A stretch of DNA of 64,000 bases from Takakia lepidozioides. Its lineage: Eukaryota; Streptophyta; Takakiopsida; Takakiales; Takakiaceae. Below are positions 47,501 through 57,229 of this stretch, piece by piece. A program made the translations under genes and the position numbers. The notes below the pieces were generated by a model. The model searched no databases and was not told the DNA's origin. It saw nothing but the letters and a program-made list of their open reading frames with translations. The number at the start of each line of letters is the position of its first letter. The stretch's first letter is position 1. The DNA lies in contig CM060734.1 in assembly GCA_030704615.1 (NCBI GenBank), positions 53,646,042 to 53,710,041 of the forward strand, given 5' to 3'.

Positions 47501-47839
47501 CAACCCCAGTTCAAGGTCGGAGATCGTGTGTGGCTTCTTCGACGAGACATACAAACCTCGCGACCATCAAGGAAGTTGGATTATCAACGCCTGGGACCAT
47601 TCAAAATTATTCGACAAATAAATCCGGTCAGTTTTCGGCTTGAACTCCCACGAAGTATGCGCATCCATCCATTCTTTCATGTTTCATTATTGGAGTTGTA
47701 TCATCCATCAAATATTCCAGGGAGAGTCTCCGTACCACCTCCACCAGTCGAAGTCAATCAAGAACTTGAGTATGAAGTCGACGAAGTTCTAGACTCTCGC
47801 ATCAAGTATAAACGTCTTGAAGTGGATAGTACTAAATGA
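44545..47839 (+). pseudogene. Gypsy pol: protease, RT, RNase H, integrase, chromodomain start
   Basis: Protease [12 protein letters not shown] (about 44590) and RT 45200-45900 with [34 protein letters not shown] and [10 protein letters not shown]. RNase H has [16 protein letters not shown] (46027) and [13 protein letters not shown]. The integrase zinc region is [14 protein letters not shown] to SCDTC, and its core has DIVSDRGPQFIS and HPQTDGQTERVNR. After FHVSLLELYHPS the chromodomain begins (EYEVDEVLDSRIKYKRLE) and is cut off. Lesions are a frameshift near 45960, TAA at 46161, TGA at 46194, TAG at 46761, and frame changes near 46980 and 47235. It was a standard polyprotein and is now inactive. 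Confidence 0.93.
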
Positions 47840-48266
47840 AGTAGATCGATCAAGTTCGTTGCCCTCCCCATCTCCCCATCGTCTGCGTGTGGGTAACTAG
47901 ATCCAGCGCTCTCCAACATCTCAACGCCTTGCGTTCTTGAGACTCGATGTGTGTTGTTTCCCATCTCCTCCTCGTCTCCGTCGTAAGCCACTCCACACAT
48001 TCGTCATCGCTGTCCCCAGTAACTGCTATATTGATCCCCTCTGACATTGTTGCCTCTACCAGCTCCGATTCCCCGGTCAGTGACCCTTCACCCGCCATCC
48101 CTCTAACTATTTCACAGCATGTATACATGACAGATCAGGTGGATAGGAATAGATGAAGTGGATGGATCAAGCTTCGTTGACCATAACCATCTCCCCCTGT
48201 CTTCGTGGTCAACGCCAGTCTTTTGATCATTCTTCAACTTGCATACTTGAGACTTCTGCAACCGCT
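47819..48266 (+). repeat. Inverted-repeat arm, left
   Basis: 448 bp. Its reverse complement is found at 52442-52876, with the same outer end GAAGTGGATAGTACTAAATG and inner end AGACTTCTGCAACCGCT. Homology to the gypsy chromodomain ends exactly where this arm begins. Confidence 0.85.
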
Positions 48267-48829
48267 TGTTTTTGTAGGCTCTTCAAACATGTGGGCGCTC
48301 TCTTCCTCGTCTCCAACGTACAAACGCCACTCTATGAGTTCGTGGGCGCTCCCCATTAACTGTTACGATCACCTCCGCCACTGGAGAACAACATGAGAGG
48401 AGTCGAGCAACGGACGCCAATGACGGGAGGGGCAGGGGCCAGGAGCTGTGCCCGCACCATCAAATTCATGGGAATTCAAACCAAAAAAAATCAGAAGCTG
48501 GGAGGAGACGGAGCATCTGTCAAGCGGCTCACAAAAAGTCGGTGAGGAAGACCGCGATTCATCCCGCAGGGAAGAAGCCCGGTTTGTGAGAGTTTTTATG
48601 GGGTGCTACCAAGGTTGGGGCGGAGAGGAGGAGCGATCTGCGGCAATCTCCCCATCATCTCACGGCCATGAGCCTCATAATGACTGTGCATGGGCTACGT
48701 AATGGTGGCAAGACAAGTACTTAGTGGGAACATAGGGAATCCCAAGTGACATGCATGATGCCACACACAATGAAGTGTCACACCTTGATAGTACTAACAA
48801 AAATTTAACCCTTGTACATATATATATAT

Positions 48830-48990
48830 AGACGCCTCCCCATGGGAGCGTAAATTATGGTGTCTCTTCCCCACAAGGGCAGCCTTCCAGCTGAAAGGTG
48901 GACACCTTCATGACACACCAGACCCTGGTTTGAACCCACAACCACATCCAACGTTGCCCAATACCTCTAGGCTACATGTCGGTTGTCACC
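48830..48990 (-). mobile_element. tRNA-derived SINE, copy 1
   Basis: In minus sense an A-box-like TAGCCTAGAGGTATTGGGCA is followed ~30 bp later by a B-box-like GTGGGTTCAAACC. This is a polymerase III promoter layout. The tail module (GGTGTCCACCTTTCAGC) is shared with copy 2 at 52903-53062, but there is no intact tRNA fold. Confidence 0.65.
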
Positions 48991-49100
48991 CTTGTACATA
49001 GGAATAATAGAGGTACTTCGAACAGAAACGTTTTTTTTTCACAGCTTATACCACACTTTTTAGTTTGAGAACAACTCAAGTTCATAGGCCACAGGCGTGT

Positions 49101-49203
49101 GACAACAGACCCCTCCTTTCAGACACCTATGGACAGCCATGGCTCAATGATGGAACATACCCCTCCTTTCAGACACCTGTGGACAGCCACGGCTCAATGA
49201 TGG
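49101..49203. repeat. 52-bp tandem duplication
   Basis: Two copies of ACCCCTCCTTTCAGACACCT followed by TGGACAGCCA and GGCTCAATGATGG. Confidence 0.88.
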
Positions 49204-49239
49204 CCCTGTGGCAAACGCCATGGAGGCCTATATCACGGG

Positions 49240-49560
49240 TGACATGGCCGCTGACATGAATAACGTGTCGTCCGATTTCACAGACCGATTTCACACTACT
49301 TTATGACAAGTGTCCATCGTATGTAATGCCACGTGTTCTACAAATGGTGCAAGGGTGTCTAATTGTTCACACCTCCTGGCTCACCATACGGTTGCGTGTC
49401 ATTCTGCTTTTATGACATTTGTGATCATAAGGTTACGACACGTGTAGTAATTAAATTAGGATACGAGTTTGTTGACTGGATGACCACGTGTGCTTCCACG
49501 GCGTAAACACGTGGCTCGCTTTGGTCCTGATATGAGGACAAGTGGCGTGATGAGCTAACA
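49240..49560. other. ACGTG-rich segment upstream of the LINE
   Basis: Several CACGTG/ACACGTG motifs occur close together (near 49331, 49439, 49485 and 49508). The composition is similar to the ends of the CACTA element at 56 kb. I see no gene in it. Confidence 0.35.
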
Positions 49561-50134
49561 ACACATGGTGATGGGTGTGAAAGATTATACTACCTATGCT
49601 ATGGATGATTCCACGCATCTTTGGATTGCAACCCTTGATGTTTTGGGAGCATTTCATTTGGGTTTGCCCTGTCCCTGGCTCTATACACACATCCCAAATG
49701 GCGCTTTGCAGAGAGGTACAACATGCTTTTCACTTACCCTTGGACCGCCTTGCTCAGGACCCTTACGACATTGCTGTTTGGCACCTTTTTCTGCTTTTTC
49801 CTCTATGGTGTCTAGTTTTGCCTCCATGTGGTGGTGAATCCGGACATCGAGAGACGCGTGCCCATCTTCGTAGATTTCTCTCTGGGGACTGGGAAACCCT
49901 TCAAGACGAACATTATCTACGTGCGCAAGCACTTGCGGCGCGAATAGCTCATGATAGCCCACACCAAGCAACTCCATCCATCCACATTCATCTTCGTCGG
50001 AGTCTTATGCTAGGCCGGGCAGGAGAGTATTCCCGTGCAGCTCGAGCTCTTGCTCCTCTTACCCCAGCACTGTCTTCGGCTGATACTGTCACAGCTTTGG
50101 AGAATCTCTACCCCAGTCGACATCATTCTTTCCT

Positions 50135-50930
50135 TTGTGGAGGACTTTGAACTTGATGAGGACCTTCAATTGGATCGCTATACTTTCATACAAGCATTCA
50201 CTTGTAGCCCTCATCTTGCAGTGGCCGGTCCGTTTGGTTAGGTGTATGAACACCTCCATGACTGTCTCACATGACTCTGCTAGTGGCTTTTCCCAGCTGT
50301 TCCAAGTTTGCTCTTTCATTGCGATGGAACATATACCTACCCCAGTAGCACGTTTGCTTGGAGCAGCACGGCTCTTGGTCATGTCCAAGAACACAGGTGG
50401 GATTCGTCTTATTGCAGTGGAGGAGGTTCTATATTGTTTGGTGAGCCGCTTTATCTGCATCCAGTTTCGGGAGGTCTTTTCTTCTCACTTTTCTCCACAT
50501 CAGTTTGGGGTCGCTAATCCGGGAGGTTGTGAACCGGCGGTGCATGGGATTCGGGCTTCCCTTTACCTTCATCCAGACTGGGTCGTCCTTCAGGTGGATG
50601 TGACCAACGCCTTCAACACGGTGTCCAGATCAGCAATATTTCAGGAACTGCAATCAACCGGCGGCGCATGCCATCAACTCATTCCCTTTGTGAGATTGTT
50701 TTATGCTTCCTCCACCCCTTTGTTTTAAAGTCATCACACCCGTACTGGAGATCTTACTATTATCCAGTCCAAAGTAGCAACCCGTCAGGGCGATCCATTA
50801 GGGGGACCTCTTTTTGCTTTTGCCCACTTCCGAGCCCTTCGCTCATTTGTGTAAGCCTTCCAATCCTGTATATTTCCTTCTATTGCTGATGATACCCACA
50901 TCACTGGCCCTCCCACTTTGCTACCTAACT
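50135..50930 (+). pseudogene. LINE reverse transcriptase core
   Basis: Contains KNTGGIRLIAVEEVLYCLVS, HQFGVANPGGCEPAVHGIRA, VDVTNAFNTVS, ATRQGDPLGGPLF and ADDTHITGP. These are the RT blocks, including the catalytic Asp of VDVTNAF and the ADD box. Frameshifts near 50728 and 50850 break it. Confidence 0.85.
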
Positions 50931-51139
50931 TCACTCTCTTGGGCTCACTGTTCAACCTCACAAATCCACAGTTTGGTCACCCTCTGGTCTGCCTTCAGAT
51001 TTCATGCCCCCCGTCGACTTTCTAGCACCATCTGAGGGTATTCGAGTGTTAGGTGTTCCCTTTGGTACTACCCCTTACACAACATCTTTCCTCCAAGACA
51101 CTTTGCTACATGATACAAGCCATATACGAGGATGGCGAC

Positions 51140-51790
51140 AAACACACTGTTGTAGTCCTAACACAGAGGGATGCGGAAGACCCAGTCAAACTTGTAGGGA
51201 GGTGGTAAATACAACAGAAGACATACAGAAGGGTGCAATGGTTGGTCATACCGTGAGCTACGTGCCTGCTCCGAGCCCTGCGCATGAGAGAAGTTTGGCC
51301 CGATGTGCATCTGAAGGAGCGTCGGAAAGCATGCTGGCAAATGAGTGTCGGTGCACGCGTTCCATGATGGTATCCTGTAAATGCTCCAGACCTTGAGTGA
51401 CCAACTGTTCAAAGGGTGGCAGACAAGCCCGTGTCGACGATGGCTCTTTGTCCTTCCAGCAACATCTTCGTTCAGCGCGGGACATCTCAACCACCTCAAT
51501 GAAAAAAGGGCGTTGCTGACACAGAAACCGAGATGCCAAGGCTGGAGCAACTAAAGCCCAACTACCTAGGAAGGCAGCAGAGGCAGTGACGACTGTGGAT
51601 AGTAAACCGACTCCTCCAGAAGAGATCGGGAGGGTAGCCTGACGACATGCCAAGGGCCCCTACTCACTATCAAATGCACCTGGGCCTAATAGACGACCAA
51701 AAATCCCCCTAACAGTCGTATAAAAAGAAGACAAAAGCTCCACAAACTGGGGAGTGGGGGGAAACAACGCAAAAGATAAGAAGGTCGCTA
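51140..51790 (-). other. Inverted internal segment of the LINE
   Basis: Read on the minus strand it gives RQATLPISSGGVGLLSTVVT, AAFLGSWALVAPALASRF and LSDAPSDAHRAKLLSCAGLG. These are pieces that belong between the RT and the C-terminal CPCGGERTATHD region. The neighbours on both sides read on the plus strand. Confidence 0.78.
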
Positions 51791-52299
51791 TAAAAAGCAT
51801 TTACTGAGAATGCCATGGGCTACCTGCATATCCCCTAGTTTGGGAAGAAGCGATTCACTCGGCGTACATCTTCTTCGTTGCCCCTGCGGTGGAGAACGCA
51901 CTGCAACCCATGACGTCGTCTGGGATGCAGCAGCTACGGTTGCTCGTGATGCTGGGATACATGTCATTCGAGAGCAGGTGCACATACTCCCATCAACCCA
52001 CGATCACCATTCCACTCGACAACAGGTTAACATTGTTCTCTCACAGGACGGACTGAGTACATTGGCGGACGTTGTCATCGCTGATCCTACTAGGTCGGAT
52101 CTCGGGGAGGTCACTCCTTATCTAGTTTCCCAGGCACGTGAGGCAAACAGGCATTTTCTATGGGGGTATTAATTTTATTTTTTGAATATTTGGCCACCCT
52201 ATTATTACATAGTGTTGTAATATAGCATATTTTCTTGCAAGTTATATTATTTATATTTTATAGCAGATAACAAATATTTGGGCACCTATCTTAACCTGA

Positions 52300-52304
<5 letters not shown>

Positions 52305-52338
<34 letters not shown>
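52305..52338 (+). other. LINE poly(A) tail
   Basis: Uninterrupted run of 34 A following the 3' end of the LINE coding region. Confidence 0.88.
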
Positions 52339-52339
<1 letters not shown>

Positions 52340-52441
52340 GTTATGGGGTTGCCATCATTCCCCTCTCAATCTACGCTTCTTCACTGTCACGCCCTGCAAG
52401 CTTCAACTGTGGGCCACAATGCTTGTACCATTGAGCGCACC

Positions 52442-52876
52442 AGCGGTTGCAAAAGTCTCAAGAATGCAAGTTGAAGAATGATCAAAAGACTTGCGTTGAC
52501 CACGAAGACAGGGGGAGATGGTTATGGTCAACGAAGCTTGATCCATCCACTTCATCTATTCCTATCCACCTGATCTGTCATGTATACATGTTGTGAAATA
52601 GTTAGAGGGATGGCGGGTGAAGGGTCACTGACCGGGGAATCAGAGCTGGTAGCGGCAACAACGTCGGAGGTTATCAATATAGCAGTTACTAGGGAGTAGC
52701 GATGACGAATTTGTAGAGTGGCTTACGACGTAGATGAGGTAGAGATGGGAAACAACACACGTTGAGTCTCAAGAACGCAAGGAGTTGAGACGTTAGAGCC
52801 AGCCCACATGCAGACGATGGGGAGATGGGGAGGCAACAAACTTGATCGATCCACTTCATTTAGTACTATCCACTTC
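52442..52876 (-). repeat. Inverted-repeat arm, right
   Basis: 435 bp, inverted relative to 47819-48266, with scattered substitutions. More diverged relatives of the same family follow at about 53185-53585. The arms may therefore be two family members in opposite orientation rather than the ends of one transposon. Confidence 0.82.
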
Positions 52877-52902
52877 TGTCAAAAAAGAAAAAAGTAAAGT
52901 AT

Positions 52903-53062
52903 GACGCCTCTCGAAGGGAGCGTAACTTATGGTGCCACTTGACCCCGAAGGGCTACTGCCTTTCTAGCAAGAAGGTGGACACCTTCATGATACACCATGA
53001 ACCCACAACCACATCCAACGTGGTATGTGCCCATTACCACTAGGCTACATGCTGGTTGTCTC
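52903..53062 (-). mobile_element. tRNA-derived SINE, copy 2
   Basis: Same orientation and modules as 48830-48990. The A-box TAGCCTAGTGGTAATGGGCA is better preserved. The B-box has decayed (GGGTTCATGG). Confidence 0.62.
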
Positions 53063-54210
53063 CACCGTGATTTTTTGGGGTCGGAGTGGGTGCTTCCAGC
53101 CTCGCTGTTGAATGCACTGGAGGCGCGAGCCACTTCGCCTTGCGGCTACTGCCCCCTTTTGGGGGTGGGCCCTATTGTACGCTGTGAAATAGTTAGAGGG
53201 ATGGCGAGTGCAAGGTAGATGGCAAGAGAATTGGAGGTAGCCACGCCTTAACGGGGACCGTTCGTTTATGAAGCTAGAGAACAAGTGGGGAAGCAAACAC
53301 TAGAGTGGAGATCAGTGCGACGAGGTGGAGAATGGTCATGAGAGTGGCGTTGTTGACCGTCGCGAAGACGAGGAGGAAATAGAGAGCGCCAACAATACGA
53401 GGTTAGAGAACGAGCCGGGGGATAGCAAACATGAAGTTCAATGGTCGGGAGGGTGGCGCTGCCCACAGAGATGGGGACGTGCAACAAGCTTGATTCTCTG
53501 GACTCCGTAATTTACTATCCACCTTTGTCCTTGTACGTATGTTGTGAGGGTGTGAAGACGTAATTAGGGGGGTGGTGGGTGGCAGGAGCATCGGATGTAG
53601 GTTCGACCATTGGAGACGATGACAAAATTAGGAGCGCCAACAAATTGTGAAGCAAGCACGAGTTGGTTGGCGAAGAGTGGTCTCGAGAGTGGCGTTGACC
53701 TTACCGACAGGAGACGACGAGGAGCTGGCGAGCACAGACGAGGGAAAGAAGTTGGAGCATGCTGCAAATGAGTAACCTACCAGTTGTACACGCTGTTTGT
53801 GTGGGAGGAACATGATGATTCCCGCCTTGAGAGTGTTGTCACAGAGAAGAAAGAATTGGTTGCGTCTGGAGAGGAAGAGGGAGCAATCTTCCCTTTTGTT
53901 GGGCACCACTTAGCTTGAAGCCCAAGTTGACATTGAAGAACAAGTTACAATATGCTTTGGAATTGGCGGAGGAAGTGGGTATGTTCAAAGCGAAAGAGGA
54001 TGAAGCGGGAAATGACGAAGACTCCCCTGAGGATCAATCCCCGGTTGAAAAAGTGGCCCTTACAGTTACTACTAATATAAGGATGAATATCGCAGCGAGC
54101 CCGAGCCCATCTGGAGGAGGACGAGTGATCTCCCGTCGTCAACAGTTTGAATCAAATTGACAACTTCATCCATCACTCGAGCGTTCATGAGCGTATGACG
54201 TTTCAATGAC
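53063..54210. other. Diverged repeat copies, no assignable gene
   Basis: Around 53185-53520 the sequence repeats blocks of the inverted-arm family (GTGAAATAGTTAGAGGGATG, AGATGGGGACGTGCAACAAG, TTTACTATCCACC), and another partial copy begins near 53532. A plus-strand frame at 53915-54160 (LQYALELAEEVGMFKAKEDE) is open but matches nothing I know. Confidence 0.45.
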
Positions 54211-54214
54211 GTTT

Positions 54215-54545
54215 CTCCATGAATCCTACTGAGCATATGCAATTTTTTTGCTTTGAACAAATGCCATCCACAGATCAACATCAAATGCCCCATGTGTTGA
54301 AGCCCCCTATAATCACCCCTCTCCATCAATCCTACAGAGCACAATTTTTTTCAGCTTCAAATGCCATCCACAGATCAATATCTCATAAGCTATCAGCCTG
54401 TTTCACTGTTGCGCTATTGGAGCAGTGTTCCGGATGACGTCATTTAGCATCTCAACGGGGTGGCAGAATCCAGATGCCCCATGTCCAAGGCTCTTGGCCA
54501 TCACCCCTCTCTGGCAATCCCAATGAGCACAATTCTTTTGCTTCA
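54215..54545. repeat. Tandem repeat, ~110-160-bp unit, 3 diverged copies
   Basis: AATCCTAC(T/A)GAGCA, a T-rich stretch, then TGCCATCCACAGATCAA occurs at about 54223 and 54331. A third partial copy (CAATCCCAATGAGCACAATT) is near 54516. Confidence 0.75.
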
Positions 54546-55770
54546 AGGTGTGATTTACTCCTGTTCATCAGGGCTGTCTTGAATCATAGGATCAGTTCTC
54601 CTGACAAACCCCTCACTATTAGAGTTAGCTTCACGGCCAATAAGTCTACTCTAGTGCATTTCAAAGGTTTCACAGACTCAACCATAGGCGTCATCACTGC
54701 ACCTTTGTTCACATCTCCAGAGAGAACTTCTGGTCAAATGTGAACCATCAATACTGTAAAGATCAGGAAGAATGAAACCACCAGATTTCATATACTCTGT
54801 TACAAAGCTACAAGAGGTTTAATATACTGCCTACATAAAAACCCTCAACGCACATTCTCAACCTAGAATGTGCTAGATGCAAATACCAATGCCAAAATCA
54901 TGAACATGCTACTTGCTAGTCTCACTCAAACTGGACATAATTTACTCTAAACTCCAACAGATTGCAAAACTTGCCAATTTTGCCCTTCATGTTTGCTGAC
55001 CATGTCTCTGTAGTTGTGTAGTTCTCTGTTCAGTTTCCCCCATGATGGAATTGAATACCAACGCCCAAAGTGAAGTAGGTGTTTTTGAGGGTCGAGCTAA
55101 TTCTTGAAATCTGACGGAATGAAGACTCCTCTTTTGGTCTATTACTAAGCTACAATTCAGCACTTGAGATAGGTAACGTGTTGGAGAGCCTCTGGACAAC
55201 GTTCCTCTGACAAAGAAAACCGGCGCCGAATTTCCATCCTGTAGGCAACTCGGATGGAAAACACATTGTACGTTTAAATTGGTGTTTGTATGAGATCATA
55301 TGACATAATATGGGGAGCAAGCAACCCGCATAAGAACGGCATTGGCATGTCAAGTACAATTAATCCTAGAAAAACTGGATATTTCTACCGATGCTATAGA
55401 ATCTGATGTTAGAGTGAACTCATAATCTGTAGCAGTCATGAATCTAGATACTTATTAAGGGAAAAAAGACGCAATCTTGAAATGGGTATGAAATACAATC
55501 TTTATTTTTTTTGTAGAGTCTGCGGTTGCAGTTGCTCGTATATATTAGAAAAAGGCCTAGGGTATGAAGATTCCATTGTCATTTTTAAAAGGCCAGACAT
55601 CAACATGCATGCAGCCTTTTTTCATTCCAAGAAAACACTATAAGAGATCATGGTTTTTTTTTACAACAAGGGTAGTTCACACCTGGCTTTTCTTACACAA
55701 AATTTATACCCCTGTAAAATTTCGATGGTGTAGAATGAGCCAGTGTAAGAAAAGCCGCTTCGTGTAGACT
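54546..55770. other. Unassigned intergenic sequence
   Basis: No gene, RNA or element recognised. Confidence 0.5.
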
Positions 55771-56064
55771 AGTCTACACCAAGCTCACAACTTCTGTGGT
55801 CAATGGTTGTTGACCGTGAAGGTGTCCAACAGTGTATAAGGCTTATCTCACACCGGTGTGAGAATGAGCCATATAGTGTAAGTTAATCCACACAATGGGG
55901 TGGAACTATATGATGTGACATGCTGACTATACATGGTGTGAGAAAGGTTACTGGGCTTATTTTACACTAGTGTAAATTATGCCACATTGGTAGTATACGT
56001 CGATTAAGGGACTCAGAGGTGGCATGCTGACTAGACATGGTGTAAGAAAGGTTACTGGGCTTAT
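55690..56064. repeat. Repeat with TGTAGA/TCTACA-type palindromes, ~104-bp period
   Basis: TGCTGACTATACATGGTGTG (55920) and TGCTGACTAGACATGGTGTA (56024) begin two near-identical units that continue GAAAGGTTACTGGGCTTAT. Short inverted motifs such as CACACCGGTGTGAG and GTGTAGACTAGTCTACAC are frequent. The second unit is split by the CACTA element and resumes at 60996. Confidence 0.75.
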
Positions 56065-56090
56065 CACTACAACAAATTGCGGCTTTTACG
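56065..56090 (+). repeat. CACTA left terminal inverted repeat
   Basis: Begins CACTACAACAAATTGCGGCT. Pairs with 60970-60995. Confidence 0.92.
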
Positions 56091-57229
56091 TCTCTGTGTT
56101 ATGACTGCAAATGCAGTCATGGAAGCCATTTACGACTTCCTGACTCTGCAGACGTAAAGACATAGTCAGTTGTGACATGACAGATATGACTCTCCAGGCT
56201 GGCTGTCACGTGGCGCCAGAGCAGCTGTGGGGGTAGTCATACACGCTGGTTTTACTGAATGACTGAACGGACAGTGTAGTCCATGTCAGCGGCTGTGCAA
56301 GAGTGGCACGTGCTCGATGCAGGAAATGACACGTGGCAGAGTGTTTAGCTCTCCATGACTGCGAACTATGACTACGGGTGTGCTAATCCGGTTGCAACAC
56401 GTGGCGCGTTGTAGTTTTTACACGTGGTCCATCAGCAGATTGACATGTGTCATGATGGGTGTTTTTTTGGGGTGTATTGCTATTTTTTTACATATTTGTA
56501 TTTCTGCAACGTGGTGTAGTACTATTGGAGAGTGAAAATAGATGTAGTCATTATTATGACTATGATAGCAGTCATGTACATGTCTATTACAACAATGAAA
56601 TATAATATATAATACAAAGAGAACAAGGCAGCAAGACATAACTGCAACAAGCTGAGCAAAACCAAGAGATTGCATACCATCTCTATTTACCAATCTATTT
56701 ATCATTATCATTTTTGTTGCGATCTAAAAATACATTAAATAGTCGCATGTTCTCATGTGAATTATTTTGTCTAACTATAACACTTTGAAAAGTGTTCACC
56801 CAGAATCTTCTAACTACTCATGTATTCCATCAATCTGCAACCCATAAAAAACTTCTTGCATGGCTTTAAGAATTACTACAGCAAGGACATTTGTTTGTTT
56901 TCCAAGTTCTTGCATAAGATGCACCAACCAATATTGCATTGTGAGACATTCACTCGCTATACTCCAAAGCGTCCAGGGAAGGTCACTGAGCAACCTGCTA
57001 AGGCGGAAACAATTAAGAGAATTATCTAATACCATATATGAAAAACCAATGTCAGTGTTGTTTATGGTAACTTCTATCCCATGTCCTAAACAAACCAAAG
57101 CAAAAAGGTTGGTGTGTATTGGCGAAGTCGTCAGATACTTCACAAAGAAACATGCACTAAAAATGAAACCCAGGATGATAGGAAGGTCACTCACGTTTAT
57201 ACAAAGACATCTTGCCCATTGCCCAGCAC

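Larger units (their letters stand above)
42782..47818 (+). mobile_element. Ty3/gypsy chromovirus, 3'-truncated
   Basis: It starts with a 627-bp 5' LTR, then a primer site, gag, and pol in the order protease, reverse transcriptase, RNase H, integrase and the start of a chromodomain. No 3' LTR or polypurine tract is present. Homology stops at 47818 where an unrelated inverted-repeat arm begins. Several stops and frameshifts make it inactive. Integrase lying after RNase H identifies Ty3/gypsy rather than copia. Confidence 0.93.
49596..52338 (+). mobile_element. Non-LTR (LINE-like) retroelement with poly(A) tail, rearranged
   Basis: An N-terminal region (49650-50150: PLDRLAQDPYDIAVWHLFLL, GESGHRETRAHLRRFLSGDW) precedes an RT (50135-50930). 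The RT shows VLQVDVTNAFNTVSRSAIFQ, TRQGDPLGGPLFAF and a SIADDTHI box, the last two in shifted frames. It continues EGIRVLGVPFG (51030). The middle 51140-51790 is inverted. The C-terminal part (51810-52172: SLGVHLLRCPCGGERTATHD, IREQVHILPS, LADVVIADPTRSDLGE) is back in plus orientation. It ends in a 34-nt poly(A) at 52305-52338. The 5' end is not defined, and the element is inactive. Confidence 0.85.

Noticed and set aside
48926-48975. A tRNA gene
   Set aside because: A- and B-box-like motifs are present, but no cloverleaf can be drawn and the same module recurs at 52.9 kb. A SINE is the better call.
51140-51790. Twin-priming 5' inversion of the LINE
   Set aside because: The inverted part is internal; the 5' RT segment is in the same orientation as the poly(A) end.
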